From the NCBI RefSeq assembly GCF_000197735.1, contig NC_014550.1:3534001-3598000 (forward strand): a stretch of DNA of 64,000 bases, in the 5' to 3' direction. Source of the DNA: Glutamicibacter arilaitensis Re117. GTDB lineage: Bacteria > Actinomycetota > Actinomycetes > Actinomycetales > Micrococcaceae. The translations under genes and the position numbers were made by a program. Shown piece after piece: positions 44,579 to 54,127 of this stretch. The notes below the pieces were generated by a model that did not search any database, was not told the DNA's origin, and was given only the letters and a program-made list of their open reading frames with translations. Within the stretch, counting starts at the first letter, position 1, and each line of letters begins with the position of its first letter.

Positions 44579-45024
44579 CGTGAGTTCCTCTCGATTAGGC
44601 AGCCCTACCCGCTGCCTCCCGGTGGGCCGATGAGCCGGCGGTGTTCACTCGCGAGGCATTCCTGTGATGAGCCACAACGCTTTACGTTGGGCAATCTTCT
44701 TATCAAGCCATCGAAACGGACAAGATCGGCGCTGGTCACATCGTCGCAACCGGACAATTCGGATCCAAGGCCACCAGATCGCCGAGGGGGTGTTGAGTCA
44801 CAGTCGAGACGAGGTAACCAGAACCTACCCTGCCAGCCAGTCACAGACCAGCCACCTCAATACTCACAGGGGGGTGTTGCCACCGAGATTGGGATGGCAG
44901 CGTGGTGATTGCTGATTAGGGGCGCGGCGCCAGAAAATGGACGCCTGTCATAACGTGGATGTAAGACTTCGCTACCGACGGTTGGTCGACCTTGAACAGA
45001 AACTAGTTCAAAGGAGCACTAGCC
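44579..45024. mobile_element. Noncoding ends of two IS110 elements, candidate bridge-RNA region
   Basis: 446 bp between two divergent IS110 transposases. Stem-loops seen include AGGCAG/CTGCCT around CCCTACCCG near 44598-44618 and CAACG/CGTTG around CTTTA near 44680-44694; GGTCGACC occurs near 44988. In the IS621-type subgroup the bridge RNA is encoded upstream of the transposase, so this region may carry one for each gene. No reading frame here is convincing. Confidence 0.55.
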
Positions 45025-46221
45025 ATGATCACCACGGACATCGATATTTTCCTCGGACTCGACGTAGGGAAAACCGACCACTGGGCCTGCGCCGTCACTA
45101 AGGACGGCACCAAAATATGGAACAAGACCCTGCCTAACGACGAAGCCAAACTCGTCTCGGTCTACCAGAATCTCAGTGCCAAAGGCACCGTCCTGGTCGT
45201 CGTGGACCAGCCAGCCACCATCGGAGCCCTCGCTGTTGCGGTCGCCCAGAACCTCGGTATTCCGGTGGCCTACCTGCCCGGACTTTCGATGCGGCGGATC
45301 GCAGATATGTATCCCGGCACGGCGAAAACCGACGAAAAAGACGCGTTCATCATCGCGGACGCGGCCCGCACCATGCCGCACACGCTGCGCAGCATCCAGG
45401 TCTCTGATGAGGATGAAGCCACCTTGGGCATGCTCACCGGATTTGATCTGGATCTAGCCAGGCAGATCACCCAAACCAGCAACAGGATCCGCGGACTGTT
45501 CACCCAAATCCACCCACCACTAGAACGAATCCTCGGCCCATGGCTGGAACACGACGCGGTACTTGAAGTCCTCGCAGCCTGGCCCACCCCAGCCGCGCTG
45601 AGGCATGCCGGCAAAGCCCGGATCGATGCGAAGCTGAAGAAATACGGAGCTCGCCGGCACACCGCGTGGGCTTCAACCGTCATCGACGCCTTGGATGAAC
45701 AGAGCGTCATCGTGGTCGGCACCGACGCCGCAGGCTTGGTCATCCCTCACCTAGCACGACAAATGATTTCCTTGCACGCACAGCGAGCTGATGTTGCTGC
45801 ACATCTTGAAACCATGGTGGAGGCCCACCCTCTTTACCCGGTCCTGACATCCATGCCAGGGGTCGCTGTCAGGACCGCCGCGATCATCATTGCCGAGATC
45901 TCCGGCAAGACCTTCACCAGCGCCGCAGCGTTGTCTTCCTACGCTGGTTTGGCACCGACCACGCGCCAGTCAGGGACTTCGATCAAGTCCGAGCGAGTCA
46001 GCCATTCAGGCAATAAACGATTGAAACGTGCGCTCTTCCTTTCGGCGTTCGCGTCCATCCGTTTCGATCCAGCCAGCCGCGAATATTACGACCGGAAACG
46101 AGCTCAAGGTAAACGCCATAACCAAGCACTCATCGCGTTGGCGCACCGTCGACTGACGGTCCTGTTTGCGATGATCCGGGATGGCTCACTTTATGATGTT
46201 CCGGAGCTGAAAATAGCTTGA
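45025..46221 (+). CDS. IS110-family transposase, element 2
   Basis: A 398-residue DEDD transposase of a different branch from element 1: N-terminal FLGLDVGKTDHWACAV and GTAKTDEKDAFIIADAAR; C-terminal LTSMPGVAVRTAAIIIAEI and APTTRQSG. Intact and preceded by AAAGGAG. Its right end probably lies near 46235, where a broken host reading frame resumes. Confidence 0.92.
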   Translation: MITTDIDIFLGLDVGKTDHWACAVTKDGTKIWNKTLPNDEAKLVSVYQNLSAKGTVLVVVDQPATIGALAVAVAQNLGIPVAYLPGLSMRRIADMYPGTAKTDEKDAFIIADAARTMPHTLRSIQVSDEDEATLGMLTGFDLDLARQITQTSNRIRGLFTQIHPPLERILGPWLEHDAVLEVLAAWPTPAALRHAGKARIDAKLKKYGARRHTAWASTVIDALDEQSVIVVGTDAAGLVIPHLARQMISLHAQRADVAAHLETMVEAHPLYPVLTSMPGVAVRTAAIIIAEISGKTFTSAAALSSYAGLAPTTRQSGTSIKSERVSHSGNKRLKRALFLSAFASIRFDPASREYYDRKRAQGKRHNQALIALAHRRLTVLFAMIRDGSLYDVPELKIA

Positions 46222-46234
46222 CACAGAACATAGG

Positions 46235-46504
46235 GGCACCCCCCTCACCTTCCGAGCGTGGAACGAACTTTGCCAGAACATCATTTCTCCTGAGCTTGAT
46301 CGGGCCGGGTGGACTCCAAACTACTCCGAGGGCTCGAGTTGCAATGGAACGCCAGAGAAATATCGGCGAATTCCCAGCTCGCTACTTAAACCTGCCGAAA
46401 GACTGAACCGCGCCGATCTGAAATTTCGCGAAGCCATGGGCAAGCTCGGCGACGGGCACGAGCAGAGAACGGTCATCACCTTGGCCGGGTATCTCCGGCA
46501 CTAA
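46235..46504 (+). pseudogene. 3' remnant of a gene cut by the IS110 insertion
   Basis: An open + frame runs from just past the transposase end to a TAA at 46502-46504 and reads like real protein (FRAWNELCQNIISPELDRAGW; KPAERLNRADLKFREAMG). It has no start codon of its own and no recognised family. The 5' part should lie on the other side of the IS insertions or be lost. Confidence 0.5.
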
Positions 46505-46855
46505 GAATTTGTGGTCTGTCCATACCGGCACCTGCTTGGACTGCAACAACCTTAGTTCGCCAGATGCAGTCCCTGGCCGCCGGGTTGCCACTGGGCAAGG
46601 ATTTGCTTCTGCTAATTAGCATCGACTGGCAGAACATCCCAGTGGGCCTGGTGTCCAGCACCGCCAGCTTCCTGTGCTCGGTCATGATCGTGCAATTCGC
46701 CCTGGACTACTGGCTCTATACGTGCTTGCCACACGCGGACATTCCCATTCAATGACACGAATGCCAGATCGCCGCCCGGCCCGTGCCACAATCCGAAGTG
46801 GAGAACTGCGCCCGGAACCCGTTGGCGCGTCCAATGCGAGGAGGCATCGGCAGCA
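46505..46855. other. Intergenic region before the MFS gene
   Basis: About 350 bp. Short frames (for example 46564-46755 +) contain hydrophobic runs but no ribosome site or known domain. Possibly more remnant sequence. Confidence 0.35.
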
Positions 46856-48076
46856 GTGCAAGCCAATATGGAGCAGGCCCAGCAACGGACCAACGCGGCC
46901 TGGATCATCATCGTGGCCTCCGGGGTCGTGGCAGGCCTGCACATCTGGAAGCTCGCCCCGGCGCTGACCGTCATCCAGGACGAGCTGCGCTTCTCGCTGA
47001 TCTTCTCCGGCGTACTGCTAGGCGTGGTCCAGATTGCCGGCATGGCCGGCGGGCTGGCCGTTTCCCTGCTCTCGGAAGTCATCTCCCAGCGACGCACCCT
47101 GATCCTCGGCCTGCTGCTGCTGGTGCTCGGCAGCGCGCTGGGCGCCTTCGCCCCCAGTGCTCCGTTGCTGCTGGCCACCCGCATCCTGGAAGGCGCGGGT
47201 GTCATCATGGCCACCGTCATGGGGCCGGGACTGGTGCGCCTGCATGCCCCGATCAGGAACCTGAATATGGCCGTGGGGTGGTGGGCCGCCTACATGGGCA
47301 TGGCCACCTTCATCGGCGTCTTCTCCACCGCGCTGGTGCTCCAGCACCTCTCCTGGCACCTGTGGTGGGGCATCCTCGCGTTCATCACCCTGCTGCCCAT
47401 TCCGCTGATCTTCAAGTTCGTGGGCGCGGATGAACCCGCCGGATCGGCGGCTCTGCGCGAGGCCGCCCAGCGCATCGCCATCACCGCCCGGGCATCGCGT
47501 GTGTGGATCAGCGGACTGATTTTCGGGTGCTACACGGTGCAATGGATGGCAGTAGTGGGGTTCCTGCCCACCATCTACGAGGAATTCGGATTGGATCCGG
47601 TGGCCGGTGGTTTGGCCTCGGCCGTGGTGGGCGGGCTGAACGCGGTGGGCGCGATCATCTGCGGAGGGCTGCTCCAGCGTGGCGCCAATGGGCGCACGCT
47701 GCTGCTAGCCGGTTTCGCGCTGATGTCCCTGGCATCGTTCTGCACCTTCGCCTTCGACTACCCGCCTGGGTTGCTGTGGATCCAGATGATCTGCGTTGGC
47801 TTCTTCTCGCTGGCCGGAGCGGCCATCCCGACCACCATGACCCGCGTGGTGGTCGACCTGGCTCCGCCCGGCGGTTCGGCCCCTGCCTCGATGGGGCTGA
47901 CCCAGCAGATCTTCAACATCGGCAACTTCACCGGCCCGATGCTGCTGGCATCCATGGCGACACTCACCGGCGGCTGGAATGCCACCTGGTTGCTGACCAC
48001 AGGCTTCGCGCTGCTCGGGGCAATGCTGACCTTGCTGCTTTCGCGCAAGAACTCGCCCTTCGCCACGGCGGATTAG
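46856..48076 (+). CDS. MFS transporter, CynX/NimT-like
   Basis: A 12-helix major-facilitator protein of 406 residues, in the cyanate/nitroimidazole-type branch by its N-terminal pattern (LAPALTVIQDELRFS, GGLAVSLLSEVISQRRTLILG) and the GPMLLASMATLTGGW motif. GTG 46856 has GGAGG 11 nt upstream; ATG 46868 is the alternative but lacks a site. Substrate unknown. A single gene with a strong terminator. Confidence 0.85.
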   Translation: MQANMEQAQQRTNAAWIIIVASGVVAGLHIWKLAPALTVIQDELRFSLIFSGVLLGVVQIAGMAGGLAVSLLSEVISQRRTLILGLLLLVLGSALGAFAPSAPLLLATRILEGAGVIMATVMGPGLVRLHAPIRNLNMAVGWWAAYMGMATFIGVFSTALVLQHLSWHLWWGILAFITLLPIPLIFKFVGADEPAGSAALREAAQRIAITARASRVWISGLIFGCYTVQWMAVVGFLPTIYEEFGLDPVAGGLASAVVGGLNAVGAIICGGLLQRGANGRTLLLAGFALMSLASFCTFAFDYPPGLLWIQMICVGFFSLAGAAIPTTMTRVVVDLAPPGGSAPASMGLTQQIFNIGNFTGPMLLASMATLTGGWNATWLLTTGFALLGAMLTLLLSRKNSPFATAD

Positions 48077-48092
48077 TCCCCGGTGCCAGAAA

Positions 48093-48132
48093 GGGCCGAA
48101 GCCAGGACGGAATCCCGTCCTGGCTTCGGCCC
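48093..48132. terminator. Bidirectional terminator between MFS and CNNM genes
   Basis: A perfect 18-bp stem (48093-48110 with 48115-48132) closes on AATC. It lies between convergent genes. Confidence 0.85.
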
Positions 48133-48145
48133 GTGCACTGCGCGG

Positions 48146-49189
48146 CTAGCTGACGCTGCGGTGCTCGTCCCTGATCTGGCCGACCAGCTCTGCGAGCATG
48201 TCTTCCAAGGTCACCATGCCGGTGACCTTGCCCGTTTCGCCATCACGCACCAGGGCCAAATGGGCTCCGGAGAGCTGCATTTCCTGCAGCGCGGTGCGCA
48301 CGCTTTGCTGATGCCCAAAGGACGGCAGCTCGCGGATGCCGCTGCGCTGCAGCGGCTGCGTCCGGGCTTGCGCGTCGGCGCCGAGCACGTCCTTGACGTG
48401 GACATAGCCCACCGGGGTGCCGGCGGCGTCCACCAGCGGGAAGCGCGAGAAGCCATGCGCGGCCGCCGCCTCGATCTGCTCTATCGTGGCATCCACCGGC
48501 AAGGTCTGCACCTTATCGAAGCTGATCGCTACGGACTCGATGCTCCGGGCATCGAAGTGCAAGGCGCCCAGCAGCAGCTGCTCGTCATGCGCATCGAGCA
48601 GGCCCCCCTCCCGGGATTCGGCCACCATGGAAGAGACCTCGTCGCGGGTGAAGGTGCTGGCCACTTCGTTCTTCGGAACGACGCCGAAGATCCGCAGCAC
48701 CAAGTTGCCCATGGCATTCATCAGCCACAGCACCGGGCGCAGCACCTTGACCAGGACGACCATGCTCGGGCCCAGGATCAGCGCCATGCGCTCGGGTCCG
48801 GCCAAGGCCATGTTCTTGGGCACCATCTCGGCAAGCACCACGTGCAGGTAGGTCACCGCGATCAGCGCAATCGCGTAGGACAGCGCGTCGATCATGCCTG
48901 CCGGAACGCCGACGGCTTCGAAGGGCCCGGCCACCGCGTACTTCACCAGCGGCTTGGTGACATAGCCCAGCGCCAGCGAGCAGACGGTGATGCCCAGCTG
49001 GGCACCGGCCATGACAAGCGAAACGTTCTCGATGGCCCACAGCGTCATCTTGGCGCTGCGGTTGCCTTCCATGGCCTTGGGCTCGATGATGCTCCGGCGC
49101 GCGGAGATCAGCGCGAATTCGGCGCCGACAAAGTAGAAGTTCGCTGCCAGCAGCGCGACCGTCACCAGAATTCCCATAAGGTCGCTCAT
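48146..49189 (-). CDS. CNNM/CorC-type hemolysin-family protein, short form
   Basis: A 347-residue membrane protein: DUF21 domain of about four helices (1-190), then paired CBS domains (about 205-330). These proteins are linked to Mg2+/Co2+ extrusion. It lacks the CorC_HlyC C-terminal domain of its partner. The ATG overlaps the stop of the longer homologue by 4 bp, so the two likely form one complex. Confidence 0.88.
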   Translation of the reverse strand: MSDLMGILVTVALLAANFYFVGAEFALISARRSIIEPKAMEGNRSAKMTLWAIENVSLVMAGAQLGITVCSLALGYVTKPLVKYAVAGPFEAVGVPAGMIDALSYAIALIAVTYLHVVLAEMVPKNMALAGPERMALILGPSMVVLVKVLRPVLWLMNAMGNLVLRIFGVVPKNEVASTFTRDEVSSMVAESREGGLLDAHDEQLLLGALHFDARSIESVAISFDKVQTLPVDATIEQIEAAAAHGFSRFPLVDAAGTPVGYVHVKDVLGADAQARTQPLQRSGIRELPSFGHQQSVRTALQEMQLSGAHLALVRDGETGKVTGMVTLEDMLAELVGQIRDEHRSVS

Positions 49190-50532
49190 CGTGCGTCCTC
49201 CCCTTCTGCCTGCTCGGACACCGTCACGTCGACACTGGCGATCCGCTGCCCATCGGTGGCGTGGATGGTGAATTCAAGTTCCTTATGTGGTCCACCGGGC
49301 TCGCCCGGGACCACGAGGCGCACGACATCGCCCACCTCGCCGAACTTGCCCAGCTGCACGGTCAGCAGTCCTGCCAAGGTCTCGTAGTCCGAGTCCTCGG
49401 GGATCTGGCAGCCCAGCAGCTCATTGGCCTCATCCGGGCGCAGTGCCGCATCCAGCCGCCAGGAGTTCCCGGAGAGCACCTGGATGGTGGAATCCTCCGG
49501 GTCGTGCTCGTCGCGCACTTCGCCGACGATTTCCTCCACGAGGTCTTCCAGCGTGAGCATGCCGGCGACGTCGCCGGTTTCGTCGATCAGTACCGCCAGT
49601 TGCAGCCCGCCGTTGCGCATCTGGTCCATCAGCTCATCGAGCTCGATGGTATCCGGGACCAGGAAGGCATCTTCTGCGCTGTCTCCGGCCGCGGACTGTT
49701 GCCGCTGCGCGTAGGGGATAGCGAGCAAGGCGCGGATGTGAACCATGCCCAGCACGCGGTGCCCGCCTTCGTCCACCAGCGGGAAGCGGGAATGCCCGGT
49801 ACGTGCGGCAAGCTCCAGCACTTCGTGCACCGTTTCCTGGGCGGTCACGGTGATCATCCGCGACCGGACGGTCATCACATCATGGGCCCGGCGGTTGCCG
49901 AAGGCCACGGTCCGGCGCAGCATTTCGGCAGTTTCCGAGGGAAGCAGTCCTTCGCGGGCCGAGTGCCCCACCAAGGCCACCAGCTCCTCGGCCGAACGGG
50001 TCGAGGCCAGCTCTTCTTGCGGCTCGATGCCGAAGCGGCGGACAATCCAGTTGGCGTTACCGTTGAAGAATGCGAGGAAAGGCTTGGTCACGACGCTGAA
50101 GCCGCGCTGGAACCCCACTACGGCCTTGGCCGTGGCAAATGGCTTGGCAATGGCCAAGTTCTTCGGAATCAGTTCGCCGAAGACCATCGTCAGGATGGTG
50201 GCCAGCACCAGCGCGATGCCTATGGACACCGAACGGGCCAGCGTCTGGTTGAGTCCGAAATCCTGCAGCGGTCCAACCACCAGGGCGGCGATGGCAGGCT
50301 CGGCCAAGAAGCCGATTCCGAGATTGGTCAGGGTAATGCCCAGCTGAGCCCCGGAGAGCTGGGTGGAAAGGGTGCTCATGCCCTTGAGCACACCGGCAGC
50401 GCGGCGGTCGCCCTTTTCGGCGGCTTGCTTGACCTGGCTGCGGTTCACCGTGATGAGTGAGAATTCTGCGGCTACGAAGAGGCCACACCCCAAGATCAGG
50501 ATGATGGCTATGCCCAGCGAGATCCACTCCAT
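49186..50532 (-). CDS. CNNM/CorC-type hemolysin-family protein, long form
   Basis: A 448-residue homologue with DUF21 (about 1-195), two CBS domains (about 215-345) and a CorC_HlyC FAD-like C-terminal domain (about 350-435; DAALRPDEANELLG). Start ATG 50532 after GGGGGTG. First gene of a two-gene operon, presumably for divalent-cation handling at the membrane. This arrangement is common in Actinobacteria. Confidence 0.9.
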   Translation of the reverse strand: MEWISLGIAIILILGCGLFVAAEFSLITVNRSQVKQAAEKGDRRAAGVLKGMSTLSTQLSGAQLGITLTNLGIGFLAEPAIAALVVGPLQDFGLNQTLARSVSIGIALVLATILTMVFGELIPKNLAIAKPFATAKAVVGFQRGFSVVTKPFLAFFNGNANWIVRRFGIEPQEELASTRSAEELVALVGHSAREGLLPSETAEMLRRTVAFGNRRAHDVMTVRSRMITVTAQETVHEVLELAARTGHSRFPLVDEGGHRVLGMVHIRALLAIPYAQRQQSAAGDSAEDAFLVPDTIELDELMDQMRNGGLQLAVLIDETGDVAGMLTLEDLVEEIVGEVRDEHDPEDSTIQVLSGNSWRLDAALRPDEANELLGCQIPEDSDYETLAGLLTVQLGKFGEVGDVVRLVVPGEPGGPHKELEFTIHATDGQRIASVDVTVSEQAEGEDAR

Positions 50533-50861
50533 TGTTCACACCCCCTGTCCTGCGGCGCCTGTCCGGCAATCCTGCCGGGCAGAGGGTTGGATAAGTGAGA
50601 TCTACAATCGCCTGAAGCGTCCATCATTCCCTTCCGACCGAAGTATCTTCCTCCGGTCTGACATGCTTCCAACTATTCTCCAGCACCATTTCGGCGATTA
50701 TGCCCGGGGAGGGCAATTGTTTGCCATATCCTCGGAATCCGCACAGCATCCTCACAACTACCGGCCCGGACTGCCATGCAATTGCGCGCGGCACGCTAGG
50801 TTGGAAAGCAGCAGCCAGCACGAAATGAGCACCCTCCGATTCGAAAATAAGGAATGGCACC
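50533..50861. other. Divergent intergenic region, CNNM operon / glutaminase
   Basis: About 330 bp with a small hairpin (CCGGCA/TGCCGG, 50563-50578) in the CNNM leader. No gene seen. Confidence 0.4.
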
Positions 50862-52094
50862 ATGCAGAACCCGATACCCGATTATCTGCACGAAGTTCTC
50901 GACGCCCTGCGCGATGACACCTCCGGCGAGCGCGCCAGCTACATCCCGGAGCTGGCCGATGCTGATCCGGACAAGTTCGCGCTGGCAGTCACCACCGCCA
51001 TGGGCAGCACCTACACCGCTGGCGATGCGCAGGACGAGTTCACCATCCAATCCATCTCCAAGCCCTTCGCCTATGCGGCGGTGATCATGGATCGCGGGCT
51101 GAGCCACGTGCTGGAGCACATCGGGGTGGAGCCCTCCGGCGAGGCCTTCAACGAACTGTCCTTGGAAGATGGCACCAACCGCCCGAAGAACCCGATGATC
51201 AATGCCGGGGCCATCGCCGTGCACGGCCTGCTGGTGGGCGAAGAAGCCACCGGGGCGCAGCGCGTGGACCGGGTGCTGGAATTATTCTCCCGGCTGGCCG
51301 GACGCCAGCTGTCCATCGATGAAGAGGTATTCGCTTCCGAGCTGGGCACGGCGGACCACAACCTGTCCATGGCCCATATGCTGCGCAAGCACAAGATCAT
51401 TGCCGATGACCCGCATGAGGTGGTCTCCGGCTACACCCGGCAGTGCTCCATCCTGGTCACCGTTGCGGACCTGTCAGCCATGGCCGCGACCCTGGCCAAT
51501 GGCGGGGTGCAGCCGTGCACCGGGGAACGGATCATGGATTCAGCCATCGCACAGCAGGTGATGTCCGTGATGGCGGTGGCCGGCATGTATGACGGCGCCG
51601 GGGATTGGCTAACTAGGGTCGGGATTCCCGCCAAGTCCGGTGTGGCCGGCGGCCTGGTGGGCGTATTACCCGACCAGGTGGGCATCGGTGCTTTCTCCCC
51701 ACGCCTTGATTCCCACGGCAACAGCCAGCGATCCCGGCTCGCCTTCGAGCGGCTTTCCACGGATATGGGCATGCATTTGTTCGCGCCCAGCCCCGGCCGG
51801 CTCGATGTTATCGATGTCCGCCGAAGCGGGGTGAGGGAAACGTTCCACCTGCAAGGCAACGTGCAGTTCACCGCGGCCGCCGAGCTGCTGGACTTGATGG
51901 CTGAATCGGATTACGGCGAAGAAGTGCACATCGACATTTCCCGGGCCTTCTCCTTCACCGACGTGGCCCGCAGAATGACCTTGGAAGGGTTGCGCCGCTT
52001 GCGCGATGAAGGTCGCCGGGTGTTCCTCCATGACCCGCTGCAGTCCCTGGCGGATCCTGATCTGGGCGACGGGACGTACCCGGAAACCCCGTAG
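50862..52094 (+). CDS. glsA: Glutaminase with C-terminal STAS-like domain
   Basis: Hydrolyses glutamine to glutamate and ammonia. The serine-dependent fold is shown by QSISKPFAYA (Ser-x-x-Lys), the NPMINAGAI loop, ADHNLSMAHMLR, GYTRQCSILV and AKSGVAGGLVGVLP. The first ~305 residues are the glutaminase domain; residues about 320-405 (VIDVRRSGVRETFHLQGNVQFTAA...VHIDISRAFSFTDVA) resemble a STAS/anti-anti-sigma fold, possibly regulatory. AAGGA precedes the ATG. It ends 8 bp before the convergent phosphodiesterase gene. Confidence 0.92.
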   Translation: MQNPIPDYLHEVLDALRDDTSGERASYIPELADADPDKFALAVTTAMGSTYTAGDAQDEFTIQSISKPFAYAAVIMDRGLSHVLEHIGVEPSGEAFNELSLEDGTNRPKNPMINAGAIAVHGLLVGEEATGAQRVDRVLELFSRLAGRQLSIDEEVFASELGTADHNLSMAHMLRKHKIIADDPHEVVSGYTRQCSILVTVADLSAMAATLANGGVQPCTGERIMDSAIAQQVMSVMAVAGMYDGAGDWLTRVGIPAKSGVAGGLVGVLPDQVGIGAFSPRLDSHGNSQRSRLAFERLSTDMGMHLFAPSPGRLDVIDVRRSGVRETFHLQGNVQFTAAAELLDLMAESDYGEEVHIDISRAFSFTDVARRMTLEGLRRLRDEGRRVFLHDPLQSLADPDLGDGTYPETP

Positions 52095-52102
52095 GCCCGG
52101 GA

Positions 52103-54007
52103 TTACCGGAAGATATCCAGGTAGGCCAGCGAGTAGCCCACCTGGTATTCGGAGGCGGGGTTGGTGGCCACCATCGCTCGGTTATCCACCGCCAGCTTCA
52201 CATTGTCGGTGACAATGCCGTCCACCGGAATGCTCAGCAACTGGCGGATGGTCGCTTGGTCATTGACGGTCCACACGTAGACTTCCTTGTCCCGTGCATG
52301 GGCTTCGGCAAGTAGTTCTTCGCTGAAGGAAGCCTGTTCCACGGTGTAGAAGTCCCCGTTGGTCTTCGGCAGTCCGCCGAAGCTCATGGCCACGGTCAAA
52401 CCAACGCGCAGCTTAGGCCGCTGCTTCTTGATCTCTTGGACGGCATGCCCGTTCAGCGAATGGTAGATGTTCTTTTCGGTGGTGCCGGTGGCATCGACTT
52501 CAGCCAGGAAGCGCTTGAGGTAGCCTGCCTTCTCGTGACCGGTGACCTTCAGCTCCACCAGAACCTGGATACCCAGCTCATCGGCGCGCTTCAGGTACTG
52601 TCCCATGGTGGGGATTTTGTCGGTGAATCCGCCTTCACGGACCGTGACTTCCTGGACCTCAACCAAAGTCATCTCATAGATGTTCTGGTTCCTTCCCGCA
52701 ACCATCAGCAGGTTGGTGTCGTGGCTGGCTACGAAGTGCCCGTCCTTGGTTTCTTGGAAATCGGCTTCGACAACATCGGCTTGGTTCGCCGCGGCAGCTT
52801 CCAGCCCGCCCAGGGTGTTTTCCACTCCGCCACCGGAATAACCGCGGTGACCGATGACCAGCGTATTCTCTGCACCTTCGGTGGTGTCACCCATGGCCGG
52901 CATGGCGGAGAAACTCACCGAGATCACCAAGCCGAAGGCCACCGATGCCAGCGAAGCCCGGGTGCCCCTCTGCTGTGCCGTGCGGTGTGCCAGCGAGCGC
53001 TCTTCGAGGATGACTGGCAGGCCCAGGCGTTCGCGGCACAGTGCCACCAGAACTTGGATCATCACGACGGTCGCCGCACCGATAATCAAGAAGCCCAACG
53101 AGTGCCCCAGTCCAATGCTGATGCTGGCCAGCATCGCCGAGGTCTGGGCCGTGACCAGGGAGTCGGCAAGGTCGGTGCCCCAGACCAGCAGCTCGACCAT
53201 CACCGAGGCGCCCAGCACCGCGGCACCCAGCGGGATGCCCAGCAACAGCAGGTGGCGGAAGAAGTTCTTATGGGTCGCCCTCAGGCTCTCGCCCACTGCC
53301 GCCAGCGGGCGTTTGCGCCCCACTACCAAGAGTGGCAAGGTGAGGATCAGGCGCAGATTGGCATAGATAATCGCGGCGATCATCACCGCATAGATTCCCG
53401 TGCTCAATGGCGCCTTGAGGTACTCGCGGGTGATGAACGGCGGGATTCCCACGCCTTGGATCAGCACCGAAGACAATCCGAGCCCGCCCATGGGGAGAGC
53501 CAGGAAGAAGTACACCAGCATCACCGGCGAAGGATAGGAGAGCAACCGGCCCAAGCACTTGGCTACGTCCTGGCACATGGCCCAAACGCTCGGCGGCTGG
53601 CCGGATTGCTGCCGGTTTACCATCACCACGATGGTGGTGAATTGGAGGCTGACCGCGATCAAGGCAATCATCGCAATAGCGATCAAGAGCGCCACCGACA
53701 CCGGGTGGGCCAGGATTGCCGGGTAGGTCCGGTCGGTGATGTTGCTTAGCGAGCTGGCTTCCAAGGCCTTGCCGAAAAGGTACTTAATGACTGGCAGGAC
53801 CACGAAACCGTTGATCGACTGCATCAGGACAATGATTCCGAGATAGCGGAAGATCCGCGCATGGCTCAGTTTCATGATGCGTGCCAAGAAGGGCACAGCT
53901 TCGAGGAATTTCGGCCAGCCCTGCCGCAGGGTTGGGGGTAAGGCAGGGGAATTCTTCTGGCGTTGCCCGCCGGTTTTCATTCCGTTGTCCACTGAGCCAA
54001 ATCCCAT
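52103..54007 (-). CDS. Membrane-anchored glycerophosphodiester phosphodiesterase
   Basis: About 634 residues in two parts. The N-terminal half is a GPDPase membrane domain with 7-8 helices. The C-terminal half is the GDPD catalytic barrel: IGHRGYSGGGVENT (catalytic His-Arg and Glu), VEADFQETKDGHFVASHD, ELKVTGHEK and ending in DGIVTDNV. It hydrolyses glycerophosphodiesters, or lipid headgroups, outside the membrane (inference). The start is uncertain; 54007 (ATG) and 54016 (GTG) are both weak. Confidence 0.9.
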   Translation of the reverse strand: MGFGSVDNGMKTGGQRQKNSPALPPTLRQGWPKFLEAVPFLARIMKLSHARIFRYLGIIVLMQSINGFVVLPVIKYLFGKALEASSLSNITDRTYPAILAHPVSVALLIAIAMIALIAVSLQFTTIVVMVNRQQSGQPPSVWAMCQDVAKCLGRLLSYPSPVMLVYFFLALPMGGLGLSSVLIQGVGIPPFITREYLKAPLSTGIYAVMIAAIIYANLRLILTLPLLVVGRKRPLAAVGESLRATHKNFFRHLLLLGIPLGAAVLGASVMVELLVWGTDLADSLVTAQTSAMLASISIGLGHSLGFLIIGAATVVMIQVLVALCRERLGLPVILEERSLAHRTAQQRGTRASLASVAFGLVISVSFSAMPAMGDTTEGAENTLVIGHRGYSGGGVENTLGGLEAAAANQADVVEADFQETKDGHFVASHDTNLLMVAGRNQNIYEMTLVEVQEVTVREGGFTDKIPTMGQYLKRADELGIQVLVELKVTGHEKAGYLKRFLAEVDATGTTEKNIYHSLNGHAVQEIKKQRPKLRVGLTVAMSFGGLPKTNGDFYTVEQASFSEELLAEAHARDKEVYVWTVNDQATIRQLLSIPVDGIVTDNVKLAVDNRAMVATNPASEYQVGYSLAYLDIFR

Positions 54008-54127
54008 TTCCGCCACTCTAGTCTGCTAGAACGGCTAGCTACTATTCTAACTCCGCCCCTTGTGTTTTCCTGTATGCAGCGTCGGCGCACTCTGCTTGCC
54101 CCTACCCTTGGTTGAGGCCAGTTGTTC

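Noticed and set aside
48083..49387. 434-codon + frame opposite the CNNM genes
   Set aside because: Antisense to two genes with clear DUF21/CBS domains; His/Gln-rich shadow typical of high-GC DNA.
52436..53749. 437-codon + frame opposite the phosphodiesterase
   Set aside because: Antisense to a protein with intact GDPD motifs; no ribosome site.
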